Below the pieces are notes generated by a model. That model had not been told where the DNA came from and did no database searches. It worked only from the letters and a program-made list of their open reading frames with translations. Position numbers and translations under genes: made by a program. From Drosophila persimilis (taxonomy: Eukaryota; Arthropoda; Insecta; Diptera; Drosophilidae), in NCBI RefSeq assembly GCF_003286085.1, contig NW_020825288.1:21204001-21268000 (forward strand): a DNA stretch of 64,000 nucleotides. Direction: 5' to 3'. Shown here in pieces: positions 48,588 through 60,800 of this stretch (positions are counted from its first letter, which is position 1; each line of letters begins with the position of its first letter).

Positions 48588-48660
48588 GCCTCGGTGGCGC
48601 AGTAGGCAGCGCGTAAGTCTCATAATCTTAAGGTCGTGAGTTCGAGCCTCACCCGGGGCA
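48588..48660 (+). tRNA. Elongator tRNA-Met (CAT)
   Basis: A 73-nt cloverleaf with acceptor stem GCCTCGG/CCGGGGC (one G-U pair), discriminator A, D-arm GCGC...GCGC, anticodon loop CTCATAA with anticodon CAT at 48621-48623, and T-arm GTGAG/TTCGAGC/CTCAC. The A box (TGGCGCAGTAGG) and B box (GTTCGAGCC) are intact and there is no intron. The sequence matches the eukaryotic elongator Met type, not the initiator. A TTTTTTT Pol III terminator follows at 48666-48672. Confidence 0.97.
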
Positions 48661-48665
48661 TGTAA

Positions 48666-48672
48666 TTTTTTT
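48666..48672 (+). terminator. Pol III terminator of tRNA-Met
   Basis: A run of seven T starting 6 bp after the tRNA 3' end. Confidence 0.9.
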
Positions 48673-50476
48673 GTCATTGTTCTTTCTTTTTTGTCATAAT
48701 TTTGAGCTTATAATTTCTTTGTCTGAAAAAGTATAATTTGTATTTTTAGCTTTGCCTCTAAGAGTTTATGTGCGCCACTCGAGCTCTCGAACGCTGATTG
48801 CCCTCATGCGCTGCCACTTGGTTTCATTGGCAAATAAACGGACTCATAATGATTACAAATTGATTTCTCATGTCCCTGCCAGAGACAGAAGCAGAAACAG
48901 AAACACAGATGAGTGTGCATCTGGCAGCCAGTCAATGGCCACGGGAACAAAGCCAAGGAGAAACAGACCGAGAAGCCCCAGGGCGAAAAGTCCTCCGTAG
49001 ATAAACACAATGCAATAAAACGAAACTCGCGGCAATCTGGTAGAGCTTGGCAGCCAATCAATTAAACGGAGAAGATGCCATAAATTCAGTTATTTCTAAA
49101 ACGGAGTAAAGTGCCAACCAATTGATTGGCAGCTGGCCAGTGATGGAGTTCCCAGTTCCCAGTCCCAGTCTTTCAGTAATGGAGTCCAAGTGCTTCAGTG
49201 GTCGCTTTTCTCTGTGTTGAAGGAGGATGTCGAGTCTCCGTTCTCCTGTGATGGTGAGAAATAAAATAAACTGTGGATTGGTCCTTGGCTGCCTCTCAGT
49301 TTTGGGTTACATTTTCTCTGGCGCACTGCAGTGGCCCTTTTTCTCTCTTGTTGACTTTTTATTTTCCCAACCATTTGGAGAGACCCTAGTACCCCTTTCA
49401 CACCTTCCATGGCATGGCAGCAGCCGCAATTTGCACTGGTACTGGTACTGGCACTGGCACTGGCACTGGCACTGGGGGTAAAATTTAATTTGTTTCCTGC
49501 ATATATCCTAGAGGCGTTTTGTGTGTCATGCATTTTTACACCTTAATTTGCGGCTAATTTGCATATTGTATATTTTCGCTTGTTGCGCAATTTCAGTTGC
49601 AGTTTCCCAGTTACGTTACGGTACCAGTACTATTTTCCCCAACTTGCTGTTGCTGTTTCTGTTTCTGCAGTGTTTCCTGCCACGGTCTCGGTGTCCTTTT
49701 CACCTACTATTGCGGCTTTGCTCTTTCTCTTTTCCCCACCCTCTCTCTCTCTCTCTGTCTCTTTTCCCATTTAAAGACCAGTTCTATTCGTTGAGTGGAA
49801 CTTTAGAGGTGGCCAACAAGCGTGAAATGAAATTTGTTATAAAAAGTTGCCACATAAAAAATTTAATTTGAAGCGAAACTACAGGAGAGAATTTCAATGC
49901 CCCTCATGGCCAAATGTGCGAGGGTGTGTTACCTCCACCTACCTATGTGTATTTTTCCAGTTAACCCTTATATGTGTAGAAATTGGTTGGATAAAATTCC
50001 TAAAACTTCAAATTCGAAAACAACTATGTTATTAGAATACACCGGACAAATTCAAATAGATTAATGTTCTTCTGCAGTTTTAAAAATAATCTGGTTTTTC
50101 TTTTTTTTCTATAATATATTTCTGATTTGTATTCTCTCCAAATTGAGCAACAATTATTAACTGCTTTCCTTTATACATTTATAGAATTTACATGAATGTT
50201 AAATACTACAACTAAATCGATTCTAACAAAATATAAGTATGTACAACAAATTTCGGTTTCTTGAACTTTTTACATTTTCTTGAATGAAAACTGTTTTCGA
50301 ACTGCTGACATTTTGTACTGCACCGAACGGAAATTTGTCTAAAAGCAAAGTTTGATTTTCTATATTCTAACCTATCTAAAAACATATAGAAACACGGATA
50401 TGCGCTTGGCTTTATGAAGATCTATAAATGTACATTCGTGGACGGCAGCTGAAACCACTCCTCCCCTCCTCGCCAT
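48673..50476. other. Intergenic and probable 3' UTR of the seven-exon gene
   Basis: It contains a GGTACT/GGCACT simple repeat at 49434-49475 and CT-rich blocks near 49740-49765. The right end must include the 3' UTR of the - strand gene ending at 50477. The poly(A) site was not identified with confidence. Confidence 0.5.
49434..49475. repeat. Hexanucleotide repeat (TGGTAC/TGGCAC)n
   Basis: About seven six-base units, drifting from ACTGGT to ACTGGC. Confidence 0.9.
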
Positions 50477-53400
50477 CTAGAGGCAACCGTTGCCCCAGCA
50501 GCCACACCAGGGTATCTTGCCACCCGTGTGAGAGCTTATCGAGATCTTCCTGCGAGTGGAGCGCATGCTGAAACTCGTGGAGGACTCTCGCGAGGAGGCA
50601 AAACTGTTCGAGTTTCGATCGGATAACGAGGTGGCCGTCTCGTGGTTGCTATCCTGGTGGGAATGGTGGCTGTGGTGCGGATTGTTGCTAATCGCCATGC
50701 CGCTATGCGGATGATGGTGGTTGTGATGATGATGGTGTCCTCCCCCTCCTGCTCCTCCTCCGCTGGCACCACTATTTCTATGCACCGTATGGACAGTGCC
50801 CTCCGAGTGACGACGCGAGCATTTCGTCCGACTGACAGTCGCTGTCGTCATTGGCGCCGGATCGCTGCCCTCCTTGCGATGGTGATGATGGTGACTGGTG
50901 CTGGGCGGCGCCGAGGTAGTGGCCGTCACCTCTGGATGGCCTGGCACTGCCATTGTATTGCTGTTGGTGCGCCGGCGAGAGGAATGTGGCGAGGACGGTG
51001 TGCTGTGACTAATCTTGAAGGCCTTAATGCTGGGAGGTGTGAGCACTGCGGTGGGCAGGTCCACACAACTGGCAGTGGCCATGGGTGCTGTGGTTACTGG
51101 GGCGACAGCATCCTCGGGCGCTTGTCCAGAGCCGCACAATATGGAGACGCGACGTGCCTTCCTCCGCGCCAGCTCATCAGCCTGGAAAGGGTATGGGAAT
51201 CTTAATTTGGCAGAAGGAATCGAAGGAGTCCTCTTACCTCTGTCTGTGCCGCCTGCTCTGCCGCTGTCTCCGCCTCAGTTCCTGGCAGATCCACATCCAG
51301 CGAGCGCGTTAATTGTGAAGGAGACGATCGAAAAATGGCCCGCTTGGCCGCTGCCGTGGCCAGGGTCTTGTACAGATGACTCTTGTTCGGCGACATGCCA
51401 CTGACAGATGTCGGTGGCGGAGGCGGCGGCTCTGTGGGCATCTGTGGCCTTCGTGCCGGCGGCAATGGAGGCGGCGGCTTGGCCGCTATACTCGGCTTGG
51501 CACTGATGGGCGGACGCTGTCCATTCGGGGATTGTTGCGGTCCAGCTGCCGCCTGATTGATCTGCTCGAATCCCAGATACGTGCATTTGTCGGGAAACGG
51601 TGCCATCGGATCGGGTATGTGAGGGGCAGGGCTGTCGGTGTGCTCCCTCTCCAGGGAGCGAGTGCGTCGCATCAGCTTGCTGTTCCCACTGTTCCCCGAA
51701 TCCCCACTGGAGGTTGCCGTTGTGGTCAGTCCCGCACCTCCCGATTGGCTCTCCGTGGTGGCGGTGGCTGTGGCAGGAGAAATGGTTGGATTTGTGCCGT
51801 CGTACTGCAGATACAGATTCATCTCGGAGCGATATGGCTTCTTCGCCTTGTCGTTATCCTGGCGATGACTCAGGTTGTCCCGCGACTTGCTTTTTTCTAG
51901 CTGAATGGCTAAGATGTCCTCCGAAATAGTCTCAATGTCGTTTAGTATTGATTCCAGGTTTACCGAATCCGTCTGTGGGGGAGAGTAAACTCATTAGAAA
52001 TCCAAAATAATATGATTTGTCTTTTTCTAAAGCGATTTCAAGCGATTGGTTTAAAGGTTCTAAAAGGTTTCAATGCCGTGGGGGAACATCTAGTTAAGGA
52101 ATTACGTATTTATTTAGAGATCTACACATTAATATATGTAAAAGGTTTGAATACTTATTCCTTGGACTTCTATTTCTAAACATTTATGGGATGAGGGAAC
52201 TATAATTAATATACATCCCAGATCCCTTCATTTAAATAAAGATACAAAAAACAAATCTTGATTTGATTCTTTTTCCTACATTTTCCAAAATTGTTTACAA
52301 CTTTTGTTTGTTAATTGGATCTAAGAATTGATTTTGATTAGAAATTAAGCAGTCTAGTATAGAAATAGAATATATTTTGAGAGGAAAACATGAGAATCAT
52401 ATTCAAATGTGGTACGAAAATAGTTTTGGGGGACATGAACATCGATTAGGTGGTCTAAAAATCCTATAAATTATAGACATCGAAAGCATAAGATAATGAA
52501 GAATGCCATTTTAATACAGCTAAACTGATCTGATGACTGGATCTGATGAAAGGAGAGGACTATGACAGGAGGATGATCGACTGCTGGTCAGAAGATCGAC
52601 CCCTCACCTGACTAACGGTCTCCCGTTTCGCTTGGACCTTCGATACTTTCGCTGGCAATCTCATAGGGGAAGTTGTGGTCTTGGTTGTGTTCGTGGTGAT
52701 GGTCATCACGGGCTTGGTCAGGGCTGTGGCCGAGATGCAGGTGCTCTGGCAGGGCTTTTGTGCGGTCGCATAGATGGGCTCCGCAGCAGAGTTGGGCATA
52801 GGTAGTGGCGCGCAACGGGCTACCGCTGCATTTGCAAGGGCAGCCGTGTAGATGTCCAGCACGCTGGAGCCCGGATGCGGCCGAGCCTTGTCTCTGGGAC
52901 TGGCATTGGCAGCGGGGCCAAAGCCCAAGCCAACGGCAGCGGCCACATCGACCACGGCTCGGTGCAGGGCACAGTGATGGGGATGCTGTGGCACCCCCTC
53001 TTGCTCCTGGTTGTGGTCGTGGTCGTGGTCCTGGTCGTGCCGCTGGCTTGGGTGCTGGCGCGGATGCTGGTGGGCATGGCAATGCGAGTGGGCGCGATGG
53101 CGACGCGGACTTACTTGTGGCGAGACTCGTCTCTGGTACGGCGATGCCAGAGCATTGTTCACGAATATATCCGGAGGATCACGTAGCGGCGGTGGCGGCG
53201 ATCCTGGCGGCAGGGAATCTGGCAACTGCCCCTGGCACTGACCCTGGTTCGCGAGCTTCGTGTTGAGCCTGAGACGCGGCTTGAGCGGGGCAAAGAAATG
53301 CTTCGGACTGTTGAGCGCTTGTTGCGTTGCATTCGTAGTGATGGCCACCGTCTCGATGTCCCCCTGGCTCTCTGGCAGATGTGGAGCATTCAGGGCGATT

Positions 53401-56400
53401 TTTGGCATCGTCTGCTGTGTGGATGTTGGCACAAAGGTTGTCATCATAGCCGGTGGCGGTGGCGAGCGGGAAGGCGATGTATGATTGGAATATTTTCGGT
53501 GCGTGAAGGGCGACTGGAGATTGTAGTCCCAGCCATTGGTGTGGCGCATGGTCTTGCCAGTGGTGGTGCTCGAACTGCTCCCCAGCTCGGGCGTGGGTGT
53601 CAGGGCTATGAAGAGTTAGAAATGGATAACAGATTCAACTCAAGATAAAAGGTTCTCCGCTCACCTGAATTCGGATTTCCCATGTGCTGCGACAGTATGT
53701 TCTCAAAGTACGACAATGGTGGCACTGAGGCGTGCAGGTCATTCATCTGATTAGCCACCAGCTCAATGGGCGTCAGGGGTGTCAGTGGTCCCATTAAACT
53801 GGGCAGCGTGCTCTGCGATCCATTCAAATCCGGTGTGCAAAGCATTCGATGTTCTTGCTGTTGGAACTGTTGCAGCATCTCTGGATTGCTCAGCGTCTCC
53901 TCAGACACCACCGATAGGTGATCGAAGTGCATGGGCTGCTGCTGCTGCTGCTGCTCTGCCTTGAGCGAGGAATCCTCATTCTTTGATGATGATGACGTTG
54001 CGGGCACCTCTGGCGGCAGTGGCGGCTTGAGAGGGGCACAGGAACCACCCTCCTGGCAGCAATCGTCGCTGCAATGACCATCGTCTGCCCCGCGACAGGT
54101 ATCACAAGAGTCAGAGTCCTGTTTTTGGTGGGAAGAAGGAATTAAATAGACGTCACAAATAAAGAGCCACAAACTTTGGATCGGAATACAATTGGGGACT
54201 GATTTGCAAACTATTTTAAATCACGAATAATTTTTGCACGTTTTCCGGGTGTAAAGAGAAACAGCTGATTCCGATAAGCATTAAAGATCAATCGATACTT
54301 CTTATAGCTATCTAAGTAGGAAGTGCAACTATCGAAATTCAAAAGAATATTGGACCGAATATACATTTCCCTTTGGATGTAGACGAGAACTAAGACATTT
54401 TTAAGTGATTATTTATGTAGTGATCTGTTGATATGCTTTTTAATGACTCTCGTACAGATCAGATATAAGCAAATTCTGATCTGGCAAACACATAATACAG
54501 AACAATTTAGCTTCTATTCTACTTACATCACTGTTTACATCACAACCACCGCTGCCTCGTCCGCCTTCGCCACTACACCTGTACGCGTGGCAGGTGCCGC
54601 CACTGCCTCCACTGCCCCGACAGCCGCCAAATTCATGTTCATTTAGCTTCGCCTTGAAGCGTTTGTTCAGCCTATCACACTCGTCCCGCAGTGTCCAGAT
54701 CTCGCGACGCAATTGCTCATTCTCACGCCGCAGGCGCTTGATGTCCGATTGCCCTGGAAAATCAGGAAAACCATTAACCAACATCAACAGCAATACTACC
54801 AATGGAAGGTGGCCAAACCAAAGCAGGGGAACTTGGTAAAGCACGTGGCAATCATGCAGAGCTGTCAGGCCTTTTTGACACCTCAAATCGCATTATTTAC
54901 AATCGCTTATCTTCTGTTTTGGCAATGAAAATCATTATTTTTTTTTATGAATAGACGCGGAGAACATACGCATATGTCTATATAGATGGATAGACATACG
55001 AGTATGTGGGAGGAGAGAATGATTTTTATATAGATATATTTGGTTGGGATTATTTTGGTTTTCGTTTGCCACCGTCTAATGTGTTTTTAATTGGTTGTTT
55101 TCAGCATTTTCGCTATTTATTAAACGATTATTTGATTTCCTGTTGTTTAATACTTGAACACACGAAAAAAAATACACTTTTATGGCCGTAAACTTAGGCC
55201 GACTTTGATCGCCTGAGAGCCCGTCATTTACCTCGTTCAACTTCGGCATTTATGTTGATGGTGCGCAACCTGAGCTCCTCATTCTCGTATATCATGCCCC
55301 GCGATGACTTTCTGTCCAATCTGTAAAGTTCGAACATGCATTAGATAATTTGCTTAAACATTAACAGACAGAGACCTATAGATCTATGTACAACTAAAAC
55401 TACGAGTAAGACCGGACCTTCGATTGGTGAGCGGTTGCCAGGGCGAACGGTAGCCAACCAACATGCCTATCTTTTCCTATGATCCGTACAAATCAAAACT
55501 CGTCCTAGATCTCGAAATATATTTGGTCTGTTCTGTCTTCAACGACTGCTGTAAGTCAACTGAACCGGATTTTAGGTCCAGCATTGGAACCAATTGTTAG
55601 CCGTTCGCTTCGGCTATATGGCGCACGGCCTTTCAACACTCGCCGCATATAAATAAATAATAATAAAAAAACGTAGGAAAAAAAGCACCGACGATGTAGG
55701 AAAATAAATATAAATATACATATCACCGATTTGGTGCTAAGGAAAGGAAAATAACCAAAGCAAAGCAATAAATTACAACAACAGAGCATAAATAAATTGA
55801 TTTATCCAATGATTACGATCCAACGGCTGCTGGCATAAGGGAAAATTTAACCTGAATTTCTTATGCAAATAAATAGAGTGAAGTGATCTGAGAAGAGTAT
55901 TCCAAAGTTTCCTATCACTTGGCACTGCGCAAATACTTAATTCTGCAAATCAAATTAAGCAGATTAACAGATCTATTGAAATCCCAAATGAGCCATAAAA
56001 AAGGGGATTCTTTTCAGGCTTTCCATAACTTACGCTTTTTATTCCGAAGCGATGTGACACTCACTGCCAGCCCGTCTGCACTGGGAATTTTTGACAAACT
56101 GCCGATCGCTTCGCCGATCTCAGCTCTCAGAGCCATGGCATATCCCACCATTCCAAAACAAATATTCAGAAAAAAACATAAATATATTTATACCCCATGT
56201 TTGTATAGCTTGTTGTCTGGTAGGATGTCTCCCCTAAGATTTGTGGAATGCGTAGATCTAAAAAACATTTTCCCATATTTAAGAAATGACAAGAGTGCTT
56301 TTGGTATTCGAATATTTTGGTAGTCATGCTTAACTTAGCCAAGTGTCATTTATTTTGGCTACTGATTGGAAAAGAGTTTGGAATATTTTTCAGATCATCA

Positions 56401-57566
56401 CAGAGAGATATTCTCTTTGGAAGATTTATGTTTTCTCTTTTGATTTGTGTTCATAAGTTCTCTTTAAAAACACTAAGCGAATAATTCGTAGTATTCTTTT
56501 AGGTGCGATCTAAATATTTCCTCGGCGCCGACTATGATTTATTGATTTATTACACCCGGAGAAAAAAAACCCTGAGAATCGATTTAAATATGTATGCTAA
56601 TATATTTTCAGCGGGAATGGATGTTGGCAATGTTTCTCTCCGGGTAGAATAACATATAAAATTGTTTACATTTATAAATGTATGTACGAATTTTAGAGTG
56701 CATTATAGAGAACCTAAAGTTTAAAAATGGAGCACATTTTTAAGAAAAAATTAATAAAAAATCAGTACTTGGAAGTAGTTTCATATTTATTCTATGTATG
56801 GTTAAAATCCCATATTTACTATATGATGATATATTTCATTAAATGTTTTATTGATTCCAGCACATCTTTTACAAGTTCATATTCCGGTGGTTCCTCTGAT
56901 GATCTTCAACACGTTCCATCCCTGATTTCTGGATTCTATTTTTCGATTTTCCCAATATACACTTGTATACACAAAGAAGAGCGGCGCAGCGCTGGGCGTC
57001 AGCACGTTTCTCCCACGGAAGCAGAGCAGACCAAACAATCGGATCGATAGACTGATGATCGATAGCAAAGCAATCTTTTGGCAGTTTTATTGATGTCTAC
57101 ACACACTCACTCGCAAAAACATATATCTAAAGATCGTGTGGCTATATACGCTTGGAATAAACATTCCATCTGATGATTCTGTGTACTTTGTAGTGTAAAA
57201 TCAACTTGGACAATGTACCCCTACCCGAACCCGTACCCCCGGATTGTACACGATTCGATGATAAACAAATTGGAATTATTTTTAGTTCCGCTGGCCAGCA
57301 GCGAATATTGTTTGTTTAACGACCACTGAAGTGTATAGATATTAGAAGAGAACTTATAATGACTTTTAATATTTATCAAGAGCCAGATGTCCGTTTCCAA
57401 AAATAAAGTGCATGTGGCAAACGGCATTGGCCAAAAAGGGAAAGAGCCAAGCCAGGGATATCCAAAGGGAAAGTAAGAGTTTTGCTTACTTGGCGGACTT
57501 TTCCGAACGTTTGTTGGTCTTCCGACTTCTTTCATAGTGAGTTTTTGCTTGTTTAGCACCTTTCAT
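50477..57566 (-). CDS. Large coiled-coil, low-complexity scaffold-like protein (1094 aa, seven exons)
   Basis: Exons 57566-57490, 55320-55232, 54753-54527, 54118-53665, 53605-52608, 51972-51238 and 51181-50477 join in phase through canonical GT-AG introns. The start MKGAKQAKTHYERSRK directly follows an in-frame TAA. Residues about 36-97 form a basic/acidic coiled coil (IKRLRRENEQLRREIWTLRD). Then come Gly/Cys-rich (about 98-150), Gln-rich and Ser/Pro-rich segments, a His/Asp/Gln stretch, and a second amphipathic helix (VNLESILNDIETISEDILAI, about 619-638). A proline-rich region (KPPPPLPPARRP, about 778-803) is a likely SH3, WW or EVH1 ligand. His runs follow, and a C-terminal cysteine cluster WCGCWGNGCL that might be palmitoylated. 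There is no catalytic domain. I do not recognise the gene; it looks like a cytoplasmic or cortical adaptor (inference). Confidence 0.85.
51973..52607 (-). other. Intron 5 of the seven-exon gene
   Basis: From GTGAGG at 52607 to CCCCCACAG at 51973. AT-rich; nothing else was seen. Confidence 0.85.
55321..57489 (-). other. Intron 1 of the seven-exon gene
   Basis: From GTAAGC at 57489 to CTTTACAG at 55321, 2169 bp. AT-rich sequence without supported exons. Alternative first exons inside it cannot be excluded. Confidence 0.8.
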
Positions 57567-57799
57567 TTATCCAATCAGTTTATGTAGCAATGCAATCAAT
57601 GGTCACACTTTGCTGTGGGTTTTACCCAAAAGTTTATGCAATCATCTGTGAGCTGTGACGAATTTCACTGGCACAACATACTCGTATTCACTGTCTTAAC
57701 TTGAATTTCAATAATTAATTATAATTTTCGCTGTAGAAACTCGTGAACAGCGTGACAAAATGTGAACTGTGTTGAACAAAATTCAATTTCACCGCAGCA

Positions 57800-57836
57800 A
57801 AACCGCACGAGTCGACTCTGTACCGAAAACTGACAG
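57800..57836 (-). promoter_or_regulatory. Possible initiator of the seven-exon gene
   Basis: The - strand reads TGTCAGTTTTCGG, a good match to the fly Inr (TCAGTY) with the A at 57831. An imperfect DPE-like GGTTT lies at +28 to +32, and no TATA box is seen. This would give a 5' leader of about 265 nt before the ATG at 57566. A second TCAGTT lies on the + strand at 57847, so direction is not certain. Confidence 0.3.
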
Positions 57837-60800
57837 TTGGGCGAGATCAGTTTTGGCCAAAAAAGAACGCGACTAGAACAACAAAACGCCGACGGCTACG
57901 ACTGCGACTGGCATTGAACCATTGGCTTTGCCACTGCCGCCGCCGCCAAGAGCAACAAGCTTTGTCTGCTTCAATTTTTATTAAAATTAAAAGAAAAATG
58001 AAAAACGAACATAAAAACCATAAAACACAAAAAGAATAGAAAATGTTTCATAAAGCAAATGCGAACGAGTAAATCGAAAGAACAACAAATCATCGTTCTC
58101 AATGAAATGTACGCATGCTGTGCCACGGAGCATTCGTTTATAAGATTAACAAAAAGAAATCTGACGAGAAAAGAGACAGAGAGAGAAAAAGAGCAAAAAT
58201 ACCTGCCCCAAAGGACAACGAACTTTGGATGCTCTTGGTTTAAGAAAGAGAATCGAATGAGGTAGGGAAGCATCATCTTGCAATGGAAATCTCTGTTTTC
58301 TGATGCCCAGAAAGAAAGAGGTATCTACGAGGAACAATGCGATATTTTAAGGCCTGTAATAGCTTTAGAGATCCATCAAGATATCGAAAACCAACATCCA
58401 ATCGAAGAGGATCAGAGGTATCATATAACTATCATTTCCTTATAAAGGGTATTCAAAAATAGCCTGCTCAAGCATCAGCACTGAAAACTCTCTGACGTAG
58501 TAGTAGTCTCTCAACGTCAGCTGGAACAAAAAGCTTCTGCCAATTTCCCGATTTCGAAGGTAAAACCCCGAAAATTCTTCTACTATTAATTATGAAAATT
58601 TCAATTAAGTGACAAAAATTATTAAAATTGCTCAAATATTTATTGTTTTTCTTCTTGTCAGCGATATTTAAGCTTAAAAAATGTCAGTGCTTATACAATC
58701 AATTACCAAGCTAATTAGACTGGTGGTTTTTTCCTGCAGGAGACTCGAGTAAATTGACTTTATTTACTCGAATATTTATTTCCGTTTGCATTATTCAAAT
58801 TAAAGGGTTTTGCAGGTCGAAGCATGATTATAGTGATAGCATAGGAAATAAATTGAAATTAATCAAGCCTTTAATCGCATTCCATGTTGGATTCTGGTTG
58901 GGGTTCTGGTTGGGGCTTTTGTGGGTTGACAGCTGCTGTAAAAGCTGAGTACAGGGGAAATTAATTTATATATTTGGTAAGCAGCAGATGATGGAGTAAA
59001 TTAACAATAACCGCATTTCCAATTAAATTAACAGCTCTTTTATTGAGATCCGAATGAAATAAATTGGATCCCTCTCTGACACTGACACTGACTCTCTCCG
59101 TCTCCGTCTCCTTGTTAAATGTGTCGCGACATTGGCGGCCTAAATAAAAACTATAGCTGCCACCCACACCATCGTGGATCCCATCAAATCTTGCGTATAC
59201 ATGTATTTGTCATCACACAACATTTTAAAAATAATTTCTACTCATTTGGCTAGTTTTCCTCTGCTTCTGTACGAGTATTCATTATGTAAAGTTCACGGGG
59301 AGGCCATCACGTCTAATAAATAATAATTTTTTATAATTCGCTTATGAAAAATGCCCGTGAATCGGCGTTATTTATCAGCCAATTAGAGAAATTAGCTAGG
59401 GATAACGTAGAGCTGGCGGGGGCATAAATATAATTTAAAGGAGCCGGACACCTTTTGCCATCCCGTGCCAATTTGTATCAAAGCTAATCGCCGCCTGTCA
59501 TTCCACGCCGCTGTATCTATTGTTTATTTTGACATAAATGTGACGGCGACAGTTTAATCTTAGGCGATAATATTTTCATCTTTTCTCTTCGCCTTGAGAT
59601 AGTAGTTGTTTTCTTAAGAAATTGTTTGGGGGCAATTGAAGGAATTTGTACGAAATTAAGAAAAGATTAAGTGTTTAAGTGGAGGAGAAAGAGAAATTCG
59701 TGGGTTATGACATATGGATGGACACTTCTAATCCATCTAAAGACTATCCAAATAATAACTTAAATGGAAAGCTATTTAAAGGAGTTTTGTTAGAGAAAAG
59801 TTGTGTCGTATGAAAAATGTAATCAAATATGGAATCCATCTAGCATTGAAGATAGTTTTTCGATCTCTTAGACAACGCCATCTATGGTTGATCCATCTAT
59901 GTATATACTTTTCCAGAAATCTATTGATCGGAAAGCACTCACTGATCTTAAAAGCTGCAAACCCCATAATGATTATAAGAGATCTGCGCATGATCCTTAC
60001 GATCAGCTCTCACCGAAAGCTATCGCCACAAGCTTTTGATCTCTTATACAGATCGGAGAACTCTCTCGTTCTCTATTTTGAGGGGATCTTAACTTAATTA
60101 TACAGCTAAAGTAGCTTATGGCTAAGTAAATGAGTTTGTTTCTGGTTTGGTTTACCTGGTGTTTAGCTTAAAGTGTGCATGACGTCTTCGTTCTCGGAGC
60201 ATAGTCGTGCATTAGTTTTCCGACATGTGAAAGAAAAACCAACAAACAAAAAACAAAAGACACATAAAGTAAAAAACAAAACAAAAAGAACGCGCCGCAC
60301 CGTACACAAAACAAAACAAAAAAAAACACAGAAAAATACGGGAAAAATATGGAATGGATAAAGGGGCAAGAACAACAACAACAAAATCATAATAATGAAA
60401 ATGGAAAATTATTTTTTGTTGCTTATTTGATTTTGGTTTTTCTGTGTGTGTTTTTCCTACAATTTGTTTTGGATTTTTCTTTTTCGTTTTTGTTACTTTT
60501 CATTTCGATTTTTGTTTACAAATAGTTGAGAGCGTGTTTATTTGGAGAAGAGCAGAGTGTGTAAGCGCATTGGAAACCAACCTCCCCCGTAGACCCCAAA
60601 TAAACCCCAAACAAACGAGGGCCAATGGCAGTTTACATCTGGATTAATCGCGGCCAAATGCAGGCAACATCTTGGTTTCGATTTGTGGCACCTTCAAGTA
60701 TTAAAATATGTACGAGTATCAGCCAGCTTGATGTTGATGTGTGGCTTAATATCTAGATGTTCAATGACATTCCGTTCTTTATGGCCGACCGACACTGTCT

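Noticed and set aside
50642-51205. Long + strand open frames opposite the last exons of the seven-exon gene
   Set aside because: They mirror GC-rich, low-complexity coding sequence on the - strand, whose exons join in phase.
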